This document shows positions 33,128-42,115 of a stretch of DNA of 64,000 nucleotides, piece after piece; position 1 is the first letter of the stretch, and each line of letters begins with the position of its first letter. The DNA is from Nonomuraea typhae (GTDB taxonomy: Bacteria; Actinomycetota; Actinomycetes; Streptosporangiales; Streptosporangiaceae): NCBI RefSeq assembly GCF_009760925.1, contig NZ_VRLV01000016.1, positions 186,001 through 250,000 of the forward strand, given 5' to 3'. Made by a program: the position numbers and the translations under genes. The notes beneath the pieces are model-generated. The model did not search any database. It had not been told where the DNA came from and saw only the letters and a list, made by a program, of their open reading frames with translations.

Positions 33128-33808
33128 ATGCTCATCGCAGGGTTCCCCGCAGGGGCGTTCCAGACTAATTGTTACGTCGTCGCGCCCGCAGCAGGCGAGG
33201 AGTGCGTGATCGTCGACCCTGGTCAGGAGGCCGCCGACGGCGTGGAGGAGCTGCTGCGCGAGCACCGGCTCAAGCCGGCGGCGGTGCTTCTGACCCACGG
33301 GCACCTCGACCACGTCTGGTCGGTCGCCCCGGTGTGCGGCGCGCGTGACATTCCCGCCTGGATCCACCCGGAGGACCGCCATCTGCTGAGCGATCCGGCC
33401 GCCGGCTGGTCCGGCACCTCGGCCCAGTTGTTCGGCGGCATCACGCTGAGCGAGCCCGACGACGTCAGGGAGCTCGCCGACGGCGCCGTGCTGAAGCTCG
33501 CCGGCCTGGAGCTCGTGGTCGACCACACGCCCGGCCATACCAGGGGGTCGGTGAGCTTCCGGCTGCCCGAGGACGAGATCATGTTCTCCGGTGACCTGTT
33601 GTTCGCCGGCTCCATCGGCCGCTCCGACCTTCCGGGCGGCGACTATCCGACCCTCCTGCGCAGCCTGGCCGCCAAGTGCCTGCCGCTGCCGGATGAGACG
33701 ATCGTCCTGCCGGGCCACGGACCACAGACCACGATCGGCCGCGAGCGCGCTACGAACCCTTATCTGAAGGAAGCAGCGCCGCACGCCGGTCCCACACGAG
33801 GGATCTAA
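33128..33808 (+). CDS. Metallo-beta-lactamase fold hydrolase (glyoxalase II-like)
   Basis: 226-aa cytosolic metal hydrolase. The HxHxDH motif is present (LLTHGHLDHVW), with further ligands in DHTPGHTRGSVSF, MFSGDLLF and VLPGHGP. The overall pattern (FQTNCYVV, CVIVDPGQEA) is of the hydroxyacylglutathione-hydrolase-like group common upstream of hisS in actinomycetes. It may hydrolyse thioesters such as mycothiol adducts, which is an inference. The ATG at 33128 gives the expected start MLIAGFPAGAFQTNCY. Its stop overlaps hisS by one base. Confidence 0.9.
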   Translation: MLIAGFPAGAFQTNCYVVAPAAGEECVIVDPGQEAADGVEELLREHRLKPAAVLLTHGHLDHVWSVAPVCGARDIPAWIHPEDRHLLSDPAAGWSGTSAQLFGGITLSEPDDVRELADGAVLKLAGLELVVDHTPGHTRGSVSFRLPEDEIMFSGDLLFAGSIGRSDLPGGDYPTLLRSLAAKCLPLPDETIVLPGHGPQTTIGRERATNPYLKEAAPHAGPTRGI

Positions 33809-35067
33809 TGAGCTTCCAAGCACCCAAGGGCACCTTTGACTGGCTGCCGCCCAAGTCGGAGCGGATCCTCGCCGTGCGCGAGACCCTGGTCGCGCCGGTA
33901 CGGCAGGCGGGCTACGGCTACATCGAGACGCCCACCTTCGAGGACACCGAGTTGTTCGCCAGGGGCGTGGGCGAGTCCACCGACATCGTCTCGAAGGAGA
34001 TGTACACCTTCCCCGACAAGGCGGGCAGGTCGCTGACCCTGCGCCCCGAGGGCACCGCCTCGGTCGTGCGCGCCGTCCTGCAGCACGGCCTGCACAACGG
34101 CCAGCTGCCGGTGAAGCTGTGGTACTCCGGCAGCCAGTACCGCTACGAGCGTGCGCAGAAGGGCCGCTACCGCCACTTCTGGCAGGTCGGCGCCGAGGCG
34201 CTGGGGGCCGAGGACCCGGCGCTGGACGCCGAGCTGATCGTGCTGGCCGCGCGCGGCTTCGCCGGGCTCGGCCTGCGGAACGTCACGCTGCTGCTCAACA
34301 CGCTCGGGGACAAGGTGTGCCGCCCGGTCTACCGGGCCGCGCTGCAGGAGTTCCTGCGCGGCCTGGACCTGGACGAGACCACCCGGCAACGCATCGAGAT
34401 CAACCCGTTGCGCGTGCTGGACGACAAGCGGCCCGAGGTCCAGGCCCAGCTCGAGGGCGCGCCGCTGGTCGTGGACCACCTGTGCGCGGCGTGCAAGGCC
34501 TACCACGAGGACGTCAGGGCGCTGCTGAGCGCGACCGGCGTGGCCTTCACCGACGACCCCAGGCTGGTGCGCGGCCTCGACTACTACACGCGCACCACCT
34601 TCGAGTTCGTCCACGGCGGCCTCGGCTCGCAGTCGGCGGTCGGCGGCGGCGGGCGCTACGACGGGCTCAGCGAGATGCTCGGCGGCCCCGCGCTGCCCAG
34701 CGTCGGCTGGGCGCTGGGCGTCGACCGCACGTTCCTGGCCATGGAGGCCGAAGGGCTGCTGGAGGACGCTGCCGCGAGCCGCGTTCAGGTGTACGGTGTC
34801 GCGCTGGGTGACGACGCCAGGCGCCGGATGTTCCTCCTGGTGGACGAGGTACGCCGGGCGGGCATCAGCGCCGACATGTCCTTCGGCGGCAAGGGGCTCA
34901 AGGGCGCGATGAAGGGCGCCGACCGTTCCGGCGCCCGCTTCGCGCTGATCCTGGGCGAGCGTGACCTGGCGGCGCAAGCCGTACAACTGAAAGACCTGAC
35001 CACCGCTGAGCAGACCGAGGTGCCTCTGGCCCGGGTCGTGGACGTTCTGAAGGGGAAAGTGCAGTGA
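33808..35067 (+). CDS. hisS: Histidyl-tRNA synthetase
   Basis: Class II aminoacyl-tRNA synthetase, 419 aa. Motif 1 region (GYGYIETPTFEDTELF), motif 2 (GSQYRYERAQKGRYRHFWQVGAE), the HisA loop LVRGLDYYTRTTFEF, motif 3 (PSVGWALGVDR) and the C-terminal anticodon-binding domain are all visible. It starts at an ATG sharing one base with the previous stop (TAATG) and overlaps aspS by GTGA, forming an MBL-hisS-aspS operon. Confidence 0.96.
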   Translation: MSFQAPKGTFDWLPPKSERILAVRETLVAPVRQAGYGYIETPTFEDTELFARGVGESTDIVSKEMYTFPDKAGRSLTLRPEGTASVVRAVLQHGLHNGQLPVKLWYSGSQYRYERAQKGRYRHFWQVGAEALGAEDPALDAELIVLAARGFAGLGLRNVTLLLNTLGDKVCRPVYRAALQEFLRGLDLDETTRQRIEINPLRVLDDKRPEVQAQLEGAPLVVDHLCAACKAYHEDVRALLSATGVAFTDDPRLVRGLDYYTRTTFEFVHGGLGSQSAVGGGGRYDGLSEMLGGPALPSVGWALGVDRTFLAMEAEGLLEDAAASRVQVYGVALGDDARRRMFLLVDEVRRAGISADMSFGGKGLKGAMKGADRSGARFALILGERDLAAQAVQLKDLTTAEQTEVPLARVVDVLKGKVQ

Positions 35068-36794
35068 TCCGCACGCATAAGGCCGGGGAGCTCCGCAAGG
35101 AGCATGCCGGGCAGCAGGTGACGCTCGCAGGATGGGTGGCCCGCCGCCGAGACCATGGCGGCGTGGTCTTCATCGACCTGCGTGACGCCTCCGGCTCGGC
35201 CCAGGTGGTCTTCCGCGAGGAGGACCACGCCCACGACCTGCGCGCGGAGTACTGCGTGAAGGTGGTCGGCGAGGTGCGCGTGCGGCCCGAGGGCAACGCC
35301 AACCCCGATCTGCCCACCGGCGAGATCGAGGTCGTCGCCGCCGAGGTCGAGGTGCTCAGCGAGGCGGCGCCGCTGCCGTTCCCGATCGAGGGCAGCACCG
35401 GGGTGTCGGAGGAGGCGCGGCTGAAGCACCGCTACCTCGACATCCGCCGCGCTTCGGTGGCGCACGCCATGCGGGTGCGCTCCAAGGCCACCTTCCTGGC
35501 CAACCAGGTCATGGACGAGCTCGGCTTCGTGTACGTCGAGACGCCCACGCTGACCCGCTCGACGCCCGAGGGCGCCCGTGACTTCCTGGTGCCGGTGCGG
35601 CTGCAGCCGGGCAGCTGGTACGCGCTGCCGCAGTCGCCGCAGCTGTTCAAGCAACTGCTGCAGGTGGCCGGCCTGGAGCGGTACTACCAGCTGGCCAAGT
35701 GCTATCGCGACGAGGACCTGCGCGCCGACCGGCAGCCGGAGTTCACCCAGATCGACATCGAGATGTCCTTCGTCGACCAGGAGGACGTCATCGCGGTCGG
35801 CGAGAGGCTGATCGGCCGGGTGTGGAAGGAGATCCTCGGCTACGAGATCCCCGTGCCGCTGCCCCGGATGACCTACGCCGACGCGATGGCCCGCTACGGC
35901 TCCGACAAGCCGGACCTGCGCTTCGGCCAGGAGCTGGTCGAGGTCACCGAGTACTTCAAGGACACCGCCTTCCGCGTCTTCCAGGCCGAGTACGTCGGCG
36001 CGGTCGTCATGCCGGGCGGCGCCGCGCAGACGCGCAAGGAGCTGGACGGCTGGCAGGACTGGGCCAAGTCCCGCGGCGCCAAGGGCCTGGCCTACGTGCT
36101 GGTCCAGGAGGACGGCACGCTGGGCGGCCCGGTGGCGAAGAACCTCTCGGCGCAGGAGCTCGGCGGGCTCGCCGCCTTCGTCGAGGCGGCGCCCGGTGAC
36201 GCGATCTTCTTCGCCGCCGGGGCCAGGAGCGCCTCCCGCGACCTGCTCGGCGCCGCCCGGCTGGAGATCGGCCGCCGCTGCGGCCTCATCGACGAGTCGC
36301 TGTGGTCGTTCCTGTGGGTCGTCGACGCCCCGATGTTCGAGGAGGACGGCGAGGGCGGCTGGACCGCGGTCCACCACCCCTTCACCGGTCCCAAGCCGGA
36401 GTACGCCGCCGACTTCCAGGACCAGCCCGGCGAGGCCCTGGCCTACGCCTACGACATGGTCTGCAACGGCATGGAGATCGGCGGCGGCTCGATCCGTATC
36501 CACCGGGCCGAGATGCAGCAGCGCGTCTTCGACGTGCTCGGCATCTCCAAGGAGGAGGCCGAGAGCAAGTTCGGCTTCCTGCTGGACGCCTTCCAGTACG
36601 GCCCGCCCCCGCACGGCGGCATCGCCTACGGCTGGGACCGCATCTGCATGCTGCTGGCCGGCGGCGAGTCGATCCGCGACGTGATCGCCTTCCCGAAGAC
36701 GGCCTCCGGCTTCGACCCGCTGACCAGTGCGCCGACGCCCATCACGGCCGAGCAGCGCAAGGAAGCCGGCGTCGACGCCAAGCCCAAGGAGTGA
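35064..36794 (+). CDS. aspS: Aspartyl-tRNA synthetase
   Basis: Class II synthetase, 576 aa, bacterial type. It has the N-terminal OB anticodon-binding fold (VTLAGWVARRRDHGGVVFIDLRDASG), motif 1, motif 2 (CYRDEDLRADRQPEFTQIDIEMSF), the GAD-like insertion domain, and motif 3 (GIAYGWDRICMLL). Whether it is discriminating or also charges tRNA-Asn cannot be fixed here. GTG start overlapping hisS. A 13-bp hairpin follows its stop. Confidence 0.96.
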   Translation: MIRTHKAGELRKEHAGQQVTLAGWVARRRDHGGVVFIDLRDASGSAQVVFREEDHAHDLRAEYCVKVVGEVRVRPEGNANPDLPTGEIEVVAAEVEVLSEAAPLPFPIEGSTGVSEEARLKHRYLDIRRASVAHAMRVRSKATFLANQVMDELGFVYVETPTLTRSTPEGARDFLVPVRLQPGSWYALPQSPQLFKQLLQVAGLERYYQLAKCYRDEDLRADRQPEFTQIDIEMSFVDQEDVIAVGERLIGRVWKEILGYEIPVPLPRMTYADAMARYGSDKPDLRFGQELVEVTEYFKDTAFRVFQAEYVGAVVMPGGAAQTRKELDGWQDWAKSRGAKGLAYVLVQEDGTLGGPVAKNLSAQELGGLAAFVEAAPGDAIFFAAGARSASRDLLGAARLEIGRRCGLIDESLWSFLWVVDAPMFEEDGEGGWTAVHHPFTGPKPEYAADFQDQPGEALAYAYDMVCNGMEIGGGSIRIHRAEMQQRVFDVLGISKEEAESKFGFLLDAFQYGPPPHGGIAYGWDRICMLLAGGESIRDVIAFPKTASGFDPLTSAPTPITAEQRKEAGVDAKPKE

Positions 36795-36798
36795 CCCT

Positions 36799-36840
36799 CC
36801 GGATGCCCGCCCCCCGGTGAGGGAGGCGGGCGTCCGGCTT
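36799..36840 (+). terminator. Terminator after aspS
   Basis: CCGGATGCCCGCC (36799-36811) pairs with GGCGGGCGTCCGG (36825-36837), a 13-bp stem with one G-U pair and a 13-base loop, followed by CTTCG. It separates the hisS-aspS operon from the helicase gene. Confidence 0.75.
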
Positions 36841-36857
36841 CGTGTGGAAGGCCCCCC

Positions 36858-39617
36858 GTGCTGAGGTTCGCCGGCCTTGCCGTGCCCAAGCCGCTGCGCC
36901 GCCACCAGCAGCGGGCCCTGGCCGAGCTGGCGGCGGCGTTCGCGGCCGGGCGGCGCCGTGCCTGGGTGGTGCTTCCGCCGGGCGCGGGCAAGACGCTCAC
37001 GGGGCTGGAGGCGGCCCGCAGGCTGGGCGCCCCGATCGTGGTCTTCGGCCCCAACACCGCCATTCAGGGCCAGTGGCTGGCCGAATGGCACGGGTACGGC
37101 GCGGCCGCCCGCGCCGGCACCTCGCGCGCCCTGGAGGCCGACGTCACGGTCCTGACCTACCAGGCGCTGGCCAGCTTCGACCCCGACGCCGAGATCGACG
37201 AGGAGGGCGGCGAGCGGCCATCCCACCTGGACCGGCTGCGCCCGCAGGGCCGTGAGCTGGTGGCCAGGCTGGCGGCGCTGGGCGAGGTGACGCTGCTGCT
37301 GGACGAGTGCCACCACCTGCTCGACACCTGGGGCGAGCTGCTGGCCGAGGTCCTGCGCCAGTTGCCCGACGCGTACGTGATCGGCCTGACCGCCACCCCG
37401 CCGGACCGGCTCACGCCCGCGCAGGCCGGCCTGGTCGGCGAGCTGTTCGGGCCGGTGGTGCGCGGCCCGTCGATCCCCGCCGTGGTCCGCGAGGGCCATC
37501 TGGCCCCCTACGCCGAGCTGGCCTGGCTGACCTGCCCTACCGCGCACGAGCAGGCGTGGCTGGCCGCCGAGGCCGAACGCTTCACCGAGCTCACCACCGA
37601 CCTGCTCGACCCCGGCTTCGCCACCGTGGGCTTCCTGGAGTGGCTGGACAAGCGCCTGGTCGAGCGGGGCGGCGACACGATGACCTGGCAGCGGCTCGAA
37701 CGGCAGGAGCCCGCCCTGGCCGCCGCCGCCCTGCGGCTGCACCACGCCGGGCTGCTGCCGCTGCCCGAGGGGGCCAGGGTCAGGGAGGAGCACCGCCACC
37801 GGCCCGCCGCCGGCGACTGGGTGTGCCTGCTGGACGACTACGTACGCCGCTGCCTGCGCCGCAGCGGCGAGCCCGCCGACGCCGCCGCCGTCGAGGCGAT
37901 CCGCCGGGCGCTGCCCTCGATCGGCTACCAGCTGACCGCTCGGGGCGTGCGGGCCGGCCGTACCCCGGTGGACCGGGTGGTGGCGCGCAGCGAGGCCAAG
38001 ACCGCGGCCGTGGCCGAGATCCTCGCCGCCGAGCACGACGCGCTGGGGGAGCGGCTGCGCGCCCTCGTGCTGTGCGACCACGAGCGCGCCACCGCCACGC
38101 TGCCGGCCCGCCTGTCCGGCGTGCTGCACGCGCAGGCCGGCTCGGCCCGGCTGGTGCTGGAGACGCTGGCCGCCGACCCGCGCACCGCGCGCCTGAACCC
38201 CATGCTCGTCACCGGCCGCACCGTCGCCGCCCCGGCGGTCACGGCCGCCGCCTTCGCCGCGTTCTGCGCGGGCAGCGCCCGCCTGGACCCGATTGCGCCG
38301 GGAGCCGGCGGCGTGGTGGAGCTGACCGGCGCCTGGACCAGCCGCGCCTGGGTCGCGCTCGCCACCCGGTTCCTGGAGTCCGGCGGCTGCTCGATCCTGG
38401 TCGGCACCCGGGCGATGCTGGGCGAGGGCTGGGACGCCAAGGGCGTCAACACGGTCGTGGACCTCACCGAGGCCACCACGCCCGGAGCCGTCGTCCAGTT
38501 GCGCGGCCGGGCGCTGCGGGCCGATCCGTCCTGGCCGGAGAAGGTGGCCAACACCTGGTCGGTGGTCTGCGTCAGCGCCGAGCACCCCAAGGGCAACGCC
38601 GACTGGGAGCGGTTCGTGCGCAAGCACGACGGCTACTTCGGGCTGACCGACTCGGGGACCATCGCCGCCGGCGTCGCCCACGTCCATCCGGAGCTGTCGC
38701 CGTACGCCCCGCCGCCGGTGTCCGGCTTCGACCGCTTCAACGTGGCCATGCTGGAGCGGGCCGCCGACCGGGCCCGGGTGCGCGCGCTGTGGCGGGTCGG
38801 CACGCCGTACGAGGATCGCCCGGTGCACACGCTGCGCGTGGAGGCCGCCACTGGGCCCGCCGCCGCGCACGCGGACTGGGCCGCGCCGCCGCCGGCCGTA
38901 CCTGCCGAGCACGGGATCAGCCCCAGGCCCCGGCTGGCCGGGCGGCCCCATCGGCTGGCGGGCCTGGCCGGATGGGCCGCCGGCACGGGCGCGTGGCTGG
39001 CCGCCTCGGGCACGCTCGAGGCGCTGCCCCTGGGGGCCCTGGGCGGGCTGCCCGCCGCCGCGCTCGCCTTCCTCCTGGTACGGCGGCGCCGTCGCGGCAC
39101 CGCGGGCGAGGCGGCGCTGCGCGAGGCGGCCGGGCGCTTCGACCTGGCCGCCATCGCCTGCGCGGTGGCCGACGGGCTGCACGCGGCGGGGAAGCTGCCC
39201 GAGGGGGCGCCGGCCGTGCGCGTGGAGCCGGACGGCACCGGCGCCTACTGGATCGAGCTGGCCGGGGTGCCCGAGGATGCCTCCCGGCTGTTCACGCTGG
39301 CGCTGGACGAGGTGCTGGCCCCGCCCGTCGCGCCGCGCTACCTGGTGCCCCGCTATCTGGTCACGCCCGGGCGCCGGGAGGGCAGGCTGCTCATGGCGGG
39401 CAGGCCGGAGCCGAACCCGGTCGTCCACCACGCCGTCCCCGAGGCCCTGGGCGAGCGCAGGAAGGACGCCGAGACCTTCGCCAGGGCGTGGAACCGCTGG
39501 GTCAGCCTCGGCGCCCCGGTCTACGCGCGCTCGCCCGAGGGCGCCGGGCTGCTGGCGGCGCAGGCGGGCGGCTCACCGCTGGACGTGGCCACCGCCCTCC
39601 GCCTCACCTGGCGCTGA
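36858..39617 (+). CDS. SF2 DEAD/DEAH-type helicase with predicted C-terminal membrane hairpin
   Basis: 919-aa protein. Helicase domain 1 has LRRHQQRAL, Walker A PPGAGKTLTG (about 40-49), DECH (149-152) and TATPP (178-182). Domain 2 has GTRAMLGEGWDAKGVNTVVDL (about 516-536) and motif VI QLRGRALR (548-555), as in Res/UvrB-like SF2 enzymes. Residues about 699-717 and 722-741 are hydrophobic and end in an RRRRR stop, suggesting a transmembrane hairpin; the last ~175 residues form an unrecognised domain with APRYLVPRYLVTPGRREG. There is no nuclease or methylase motif and no partner gene. GTG start with GGAAGG. Confidence 0.82.
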   Translation: MLRFAGLAVPKPLRRHQQRALAELAAAFAAGRRRAWVVLPPGAGKTLTGLEAARRLGAPIVVFGPNTAIQGQWLAEWHGYGAAARAGTSRALEADVTVLTYQALASFDPDAEIDEEGGERPSHLDRLRPQGRELVARLAALGEVTLLLDECHHLLDTWGELLAEVLRQLPDAYVIGLTATPPDRLTPAQAGLVGELFGPVVRGPSIPAVVREGHLAPYAELAWLTCPTAHEQAWLAAEAERFTELTTDLLDPGFATVGFLEWLDKRLVERGGDTMTWQRLERQEPALAAAALRLHHAGLLPLPEGARVREEHRHRPAAGDWVCLLDDYVRRCLRRSGEPADAAAVEAIRRALPSIGYQLTARGVRAGRTPVDRVVARSEAKTAAVAEILAAEHDALGERLRALVLCDHERATATLPARLSGVLHAQAGSARLVLETLAADPRTARLNPMLVTGRTVAAPAVTAAAFAAFCAGSARLDPIAPGAGGVVELTGAWTSRAWVALATRFLESGGCSILVGTRAMLGEGWDAKGVNTVVDLTEATTPGAVVQLRGRALRADPSWPEKVANTWSVVCVSAEHPKGNADWERFVRKHDGYFGLTDSGTIAAGVAHVHPELSPYAPPPVSGFDRFNVAMLERAADRARVRALWRVGTPYEDRPVHTLRVEAATGPAAAHADWAAPPPAVPAEHGISPRPRLAGRPHRLAGLAGWAAGTGAWLAASGTLEALPLGALGGLPAAALAFLLVRRRRRGTAGEAALREAAGRFDLAAIACAVADGLHAAGKLPEGAPAVRVEPDGTGAYWIELAGVPEDASRLFTLALDEVLAPPVAPRYLVPRYLVTPGRREGRLLMAGRPEPNPVVHHAVPEALGERRKDAETFARAWNRWVSLGAPVYARSPEGAGLLAAQAGGSPLDVATALRLTWR

Positions 39618-39634
39618 GCCGTACCGCGAACGCC

Positions 39635-40840
39635 TCAGAAACGGACGGGCAGTCGCGTCAGGCCCCGCACCACCGAGCCCGTCAGCCGCCACGTGAGCTC
39701 CTCGTCGGCGCAGCCCAGCTCCAGGCCCGGCAGGCGGGCCAGCAGCGTGCCGATGGCGATCCGCCCCTCCAGGCGGGCCAGCGGCGCGCCCAGGCAGAAG
39801 TGGACGCCGTGGCCGAAGGCGAGGTGGCGGTTGTCCTGGCGGGTGATGTCCAGTTCGTGCGGGATGGAGGTGACGGCCGGGTCGTGCGCGGCGGCGCCCA
39901 GCGAGATGTGGACCATCGCGCCGCGCGGGATCGCGAGCCCGCCGAGTTCCACGTCCTCGGCGGCGAAGCGCGGCGTGGAGCGCTCGACCGGGCCGTCGAA
40001 GCGCAGGAACTCCTCCACGGCCGAGGGCAGCAGTTCCGGCTCCCCGCGCAGCAGCGCGAGCTGGTCGGGGTTGCGCAGCAGGGCGAGCACGCCGTTGCCG
40101 ATGAGGTTGACGGTGGTCTCGTGCCCGGCGATGAGCAGCAGGGTGAGCGTGGACAGCAGTTCGCGCTCGTCCAGCTCGTCGCTGCCGGCCAGCGCGGTGA
40201 CGAGGTCGTCGCGCGGCTGGGCGCGGCGCTCGGCGATGAGGTCGGCGAAGTAGGCGTTGATGTTGCGCGCCGCCGCCCGGCGCCGTGCCGTCCCCTCGGC
40301 GTCGAAGGCGGGGGTGACCAGCAGCCCCGACCATTCGCGGAACTGCTCGCGGGCCTCGGCGGGGACGCCGAGCAGCTCGCAGATGACGATGATGGGCAGC
40401 GGGAAGGCGAACTCGTCGATGAGCTCGGCCCTGCCGTTCATCTCCATGGCGTCGATGAGCTCGTCGGTGATCTCCTGGACGCGCGGGCGCAGGGCTTCCA
40501 CGCGGCGCGGGGTGAAGTCCTTGGCGACCACGCGGCGCAGGCGGGTGTGGTCGGGCGGGTCGACCTGGAGCATGTTCGACTGGAAGAGGATGTCGTCGTC
40601 CTCGGCGAACCGGCGGAAGTACTCGCCGAAGGCCGAGATGTCCTTCGACAGCCTGGGGTCGTTCAGCGCGGCGCGGCCCAGCTCGTGGTCGACGACCAGG
40701 AACGCGTTCATCCCCGGCGGGAAGTCGATCGGGTGCACGGGACCCGATTCGCGAAGCTTGTCGTAGGCGGCGTACGGGTCCCGGCTGAACTCGGGGGTGA
40801 ACAGGAACTCGAATGGCAGTTTCTCCGGCACGGGGTTCAC
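39635..40840 (-). CDS. Cytochrome P450 (copy A)
   Basis: 401-aa soluble bacterial P450, CYP105/107-like. The oxygen-activating I-helix motif is AGHETT, the K-helix ExxR is EFLR, and the haem loop FGHGVHFCLGAPLAR contains the axial Cys. The GTG start lies one base after the stop (TAG) of the upstream P450, so translation is probably coupled. It is closely similar to that neighbour throughout. No ferredoxin or reductase gene is nearby. The substrate cannot be predicted. It converges on the helicase with a 17-base gap. Confidence 0.93.
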   Translation of the reverse strand: MNPVPEKLPFEFLFTPEFSRDPYAAYDKLRESGPVHPIDFPPGMNAFLVVDHELGRAALNDPRLSKDISAFGEYFRRFAEDDDILFQSNMLQVDPPDHTRLRRVVAKDFTPRRVEALRPRVQEITDELIDAMEMNGRAELIDEFAFPLPIIVICELLGVPAEAREQFREWSGLLVTPAFDAEGTARRRAAARNINAYFADLIAERRAQPRDDLVTALAGSDELDERELLSTLTLLLIAGHETTVNLIGNGVLALLRNPDQLALLRGEPELLPSAVEEFLRFDGPVERSTPRFAAEDVELGGLAIPRGAMVHISLGAAAHDPAVTSIPHELDITRQDNRHLAFGHGVHFCLGAPLARLEGRIAIGTLLARLPGLELGCADEELTWRLTGSVVRGLTRLPVRF

Positions 40841-40841
40841 C

Positions 40842-42038
40842 CTAGAACGCCACGGGCAGCGCCGAGAGCGAACGCAGAACCGAGCCGCTGAAGCGCCAGG
40901 TCAGCTCGTCCTCGCGGCAGTCGAGCCGCAGGCCGGGCAGGCGTTCCAGCAGCGCGGTGAAGGCGATCTGACCTTCCAGCCTGGCCAGCGGGGCGCCCAG
41001 GCAGAAGTGGATGCCGTGGCCGAAGGCGACGTGCCGGGGTTCGGGGCGGGCCACGTCGAGCCCGTCGGGGGCGTCGTTGGCCGCCGGGTCGCGGCCGGCG
41101 GCGGCGATCGCGACGTGCACGAAGGAGGTCTTGGGGATGTGCACGCCGGCGATCTCCAGGTCCTCGAGCGCCATGCGGAACGTGGCGCGCTCGACCGGGG
41201 CGTCGAGGCGCAGGAACTCCTCCACCGCGTTCTGCACCAGCTCGGGGTGCGCCCTGAGCAGCGCGAACTGCTCCGGCGCGCGCAGCAGGGCGAGCGTGCC
41301 GTTGGCGATGAGGTTGGCGGTGGTCTCGTGCCCGGCGATGAGCAGCAGCGCGAGCGTGGAGACCAGCTCGGCACCGCCGAGTTCGGGGCTGGCGAGGAGC
41401 GCGCTGACCAGATCGTCGGCGGGCGCGGCCCGGCGTTCGGCGACCAGGGCCTCGAAGTAGCCGCGCAGCGCGTCGTTGGCCGCCCGGCGCCTTTCGTGCT
41501 GCTCGGGCGTGTGGGCCGGTTCGACCAGCGTGCCCGACCACGCGCGGAAGTCCTCGCGGTCCTCGCCCGGCACGCCCATCAGCTCGCAGATGACGATGAT
41601 GGGCAGCGGGAAGGCGAACGCGGAGATCAGCTCGGCGTGGCCCTCGTCCTGGATGCGGTCGAGGAGTTCGGCGGTGATCTGCTCGATCCTGGGCCGCAGG
41701 CGCTCGACGCGGCGCTGGGTGAACGCCCCCTGGGCGACCTTGCGCAACCGGGTGTGGTCCGGAGGATCGGACATGAGCATGTTCTCGGCCAGGACCTGGT
41801 TGCTCTGCGTGACCGACTCCAGGAACCCCGGCGGCCCCGAGCGCAGGTCCTTGGACAGGCGCGGGTCGGCCAGCGCCGCCCGCCCGTGCTCGTAGTCGAC
41901 CACCAGGTATCCGCTGTGACCCGGCGGGAAGCCGACGCGATGCACGGGCCCCCTGGCGCGCAGGGCCGCGTACACCGGATACGGATCGGCCCGGAAGGCG
42001 GGGGAGGCGAAGAACTCGAAAGGCGGGTCTTCCGGCAT
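40842..42038 (-). CDS. Cytochrome P450 (copy B)
   Basis: 398-aa P450 paralogous to the next gene, with the same block order: PDPPDHTRLRK-like region (SDPPDHTRLRKVAQGAFTQRRV), I-helix AGHETT, K-helix EFLR, haem loop FGHGIHFCLGAPLAR. The ATG at 42038 has AAGGAG eight bases upstream; the GTG at 42047 overlaps that site and is rejected. It leads a two-gene operon. A Crp-like dyad lies about 60 bases upstream. Both P450s probably oxidise related substrates or act in sequence. Confidence 0.93.
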   Translation of the reverse strand: MPEDPPFEFFASPAFRADPYPVYAALRARGPVHRVGFPPGHSGYLVVDYEHGRAALADPRLSKDLRSGPPGFLESVTQSNQVLAENMLMSDPPDHTRLRKVAQGAFTQRRVERLRPRIEQITAELLDRIQDEGHAELISAFAFPLPIIVICELMGVPGEDREDFRAWSGTLVEPAHTPEQHERRRAANDALRGYFEALVAERRAAPADDLVSALLASPELGGAELVSTLALLLIAGHETTANLIANGTLALLRAPEQFALLRAHPELVQNAVEEFLRLDAPVERATFRMALEDLEIAGVHIPKTSFVHVAIAAAGRDPAANDAPDGLDVARPEPRHVAFGHGIHFCLGAPLARLEGQIAFTALLERLPGLRLDCREDELTWRFSGSVLRSLSALPVAF

Positions 42039-42099
42039 GGCGGCCACTCCTTAGGGTCCAGATCCACTCTGGCCCCGGGGGAGCGGCCGCTCGCCGCTA

Positions 42100-42115
42100 T
42101 GTGATGTGAATCACT
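42100..42115. promoter_or_regulatory. Crp-family-like operator before the P450 pair
   Basis: TGTGATGTGAATCACT matches the Crp consensus TGTGA-N6-TCACA at nine of ten positions. It overlaps the last codons of the upstream cyclophilin gene and ends 61 bases before the P450 start. Binding by a cAMP receptor or other Crp/Fnr regulator is an inference. Confidence 0.45.

Noticed and set aside
34785..39431. A 1548-codon - strand frame opposite hisS, aspS and the helicase
   Set aside because: Same GC-bias shadow, rich in Gly/Arg/Val with no domain. The + strand genes show intact catalytic motifs.
36858..39617. Helicase as the Res subunit of a type III restriction system
   Set aside because: No methyltransferase (Mod) gene and no PD-(D/E)XK nuclease motif nearby; only the helicase core is shared with Res proteins.
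37307..40891. A 1194-codon + strand frame across the helicase and P450 A
   Set aside because: Out of frame with the helicase and antisense to the P450; the translation is Arg/Pro/Gly-rich shadow.
39635..42038. P450 pair as part of a biosynthetic gene cluster
   Set aside because: Neighbours are cyclophilin, helicase and tRNA synthetase genes; no synthase, terpene cyclase or tailoring genes are adjacent.
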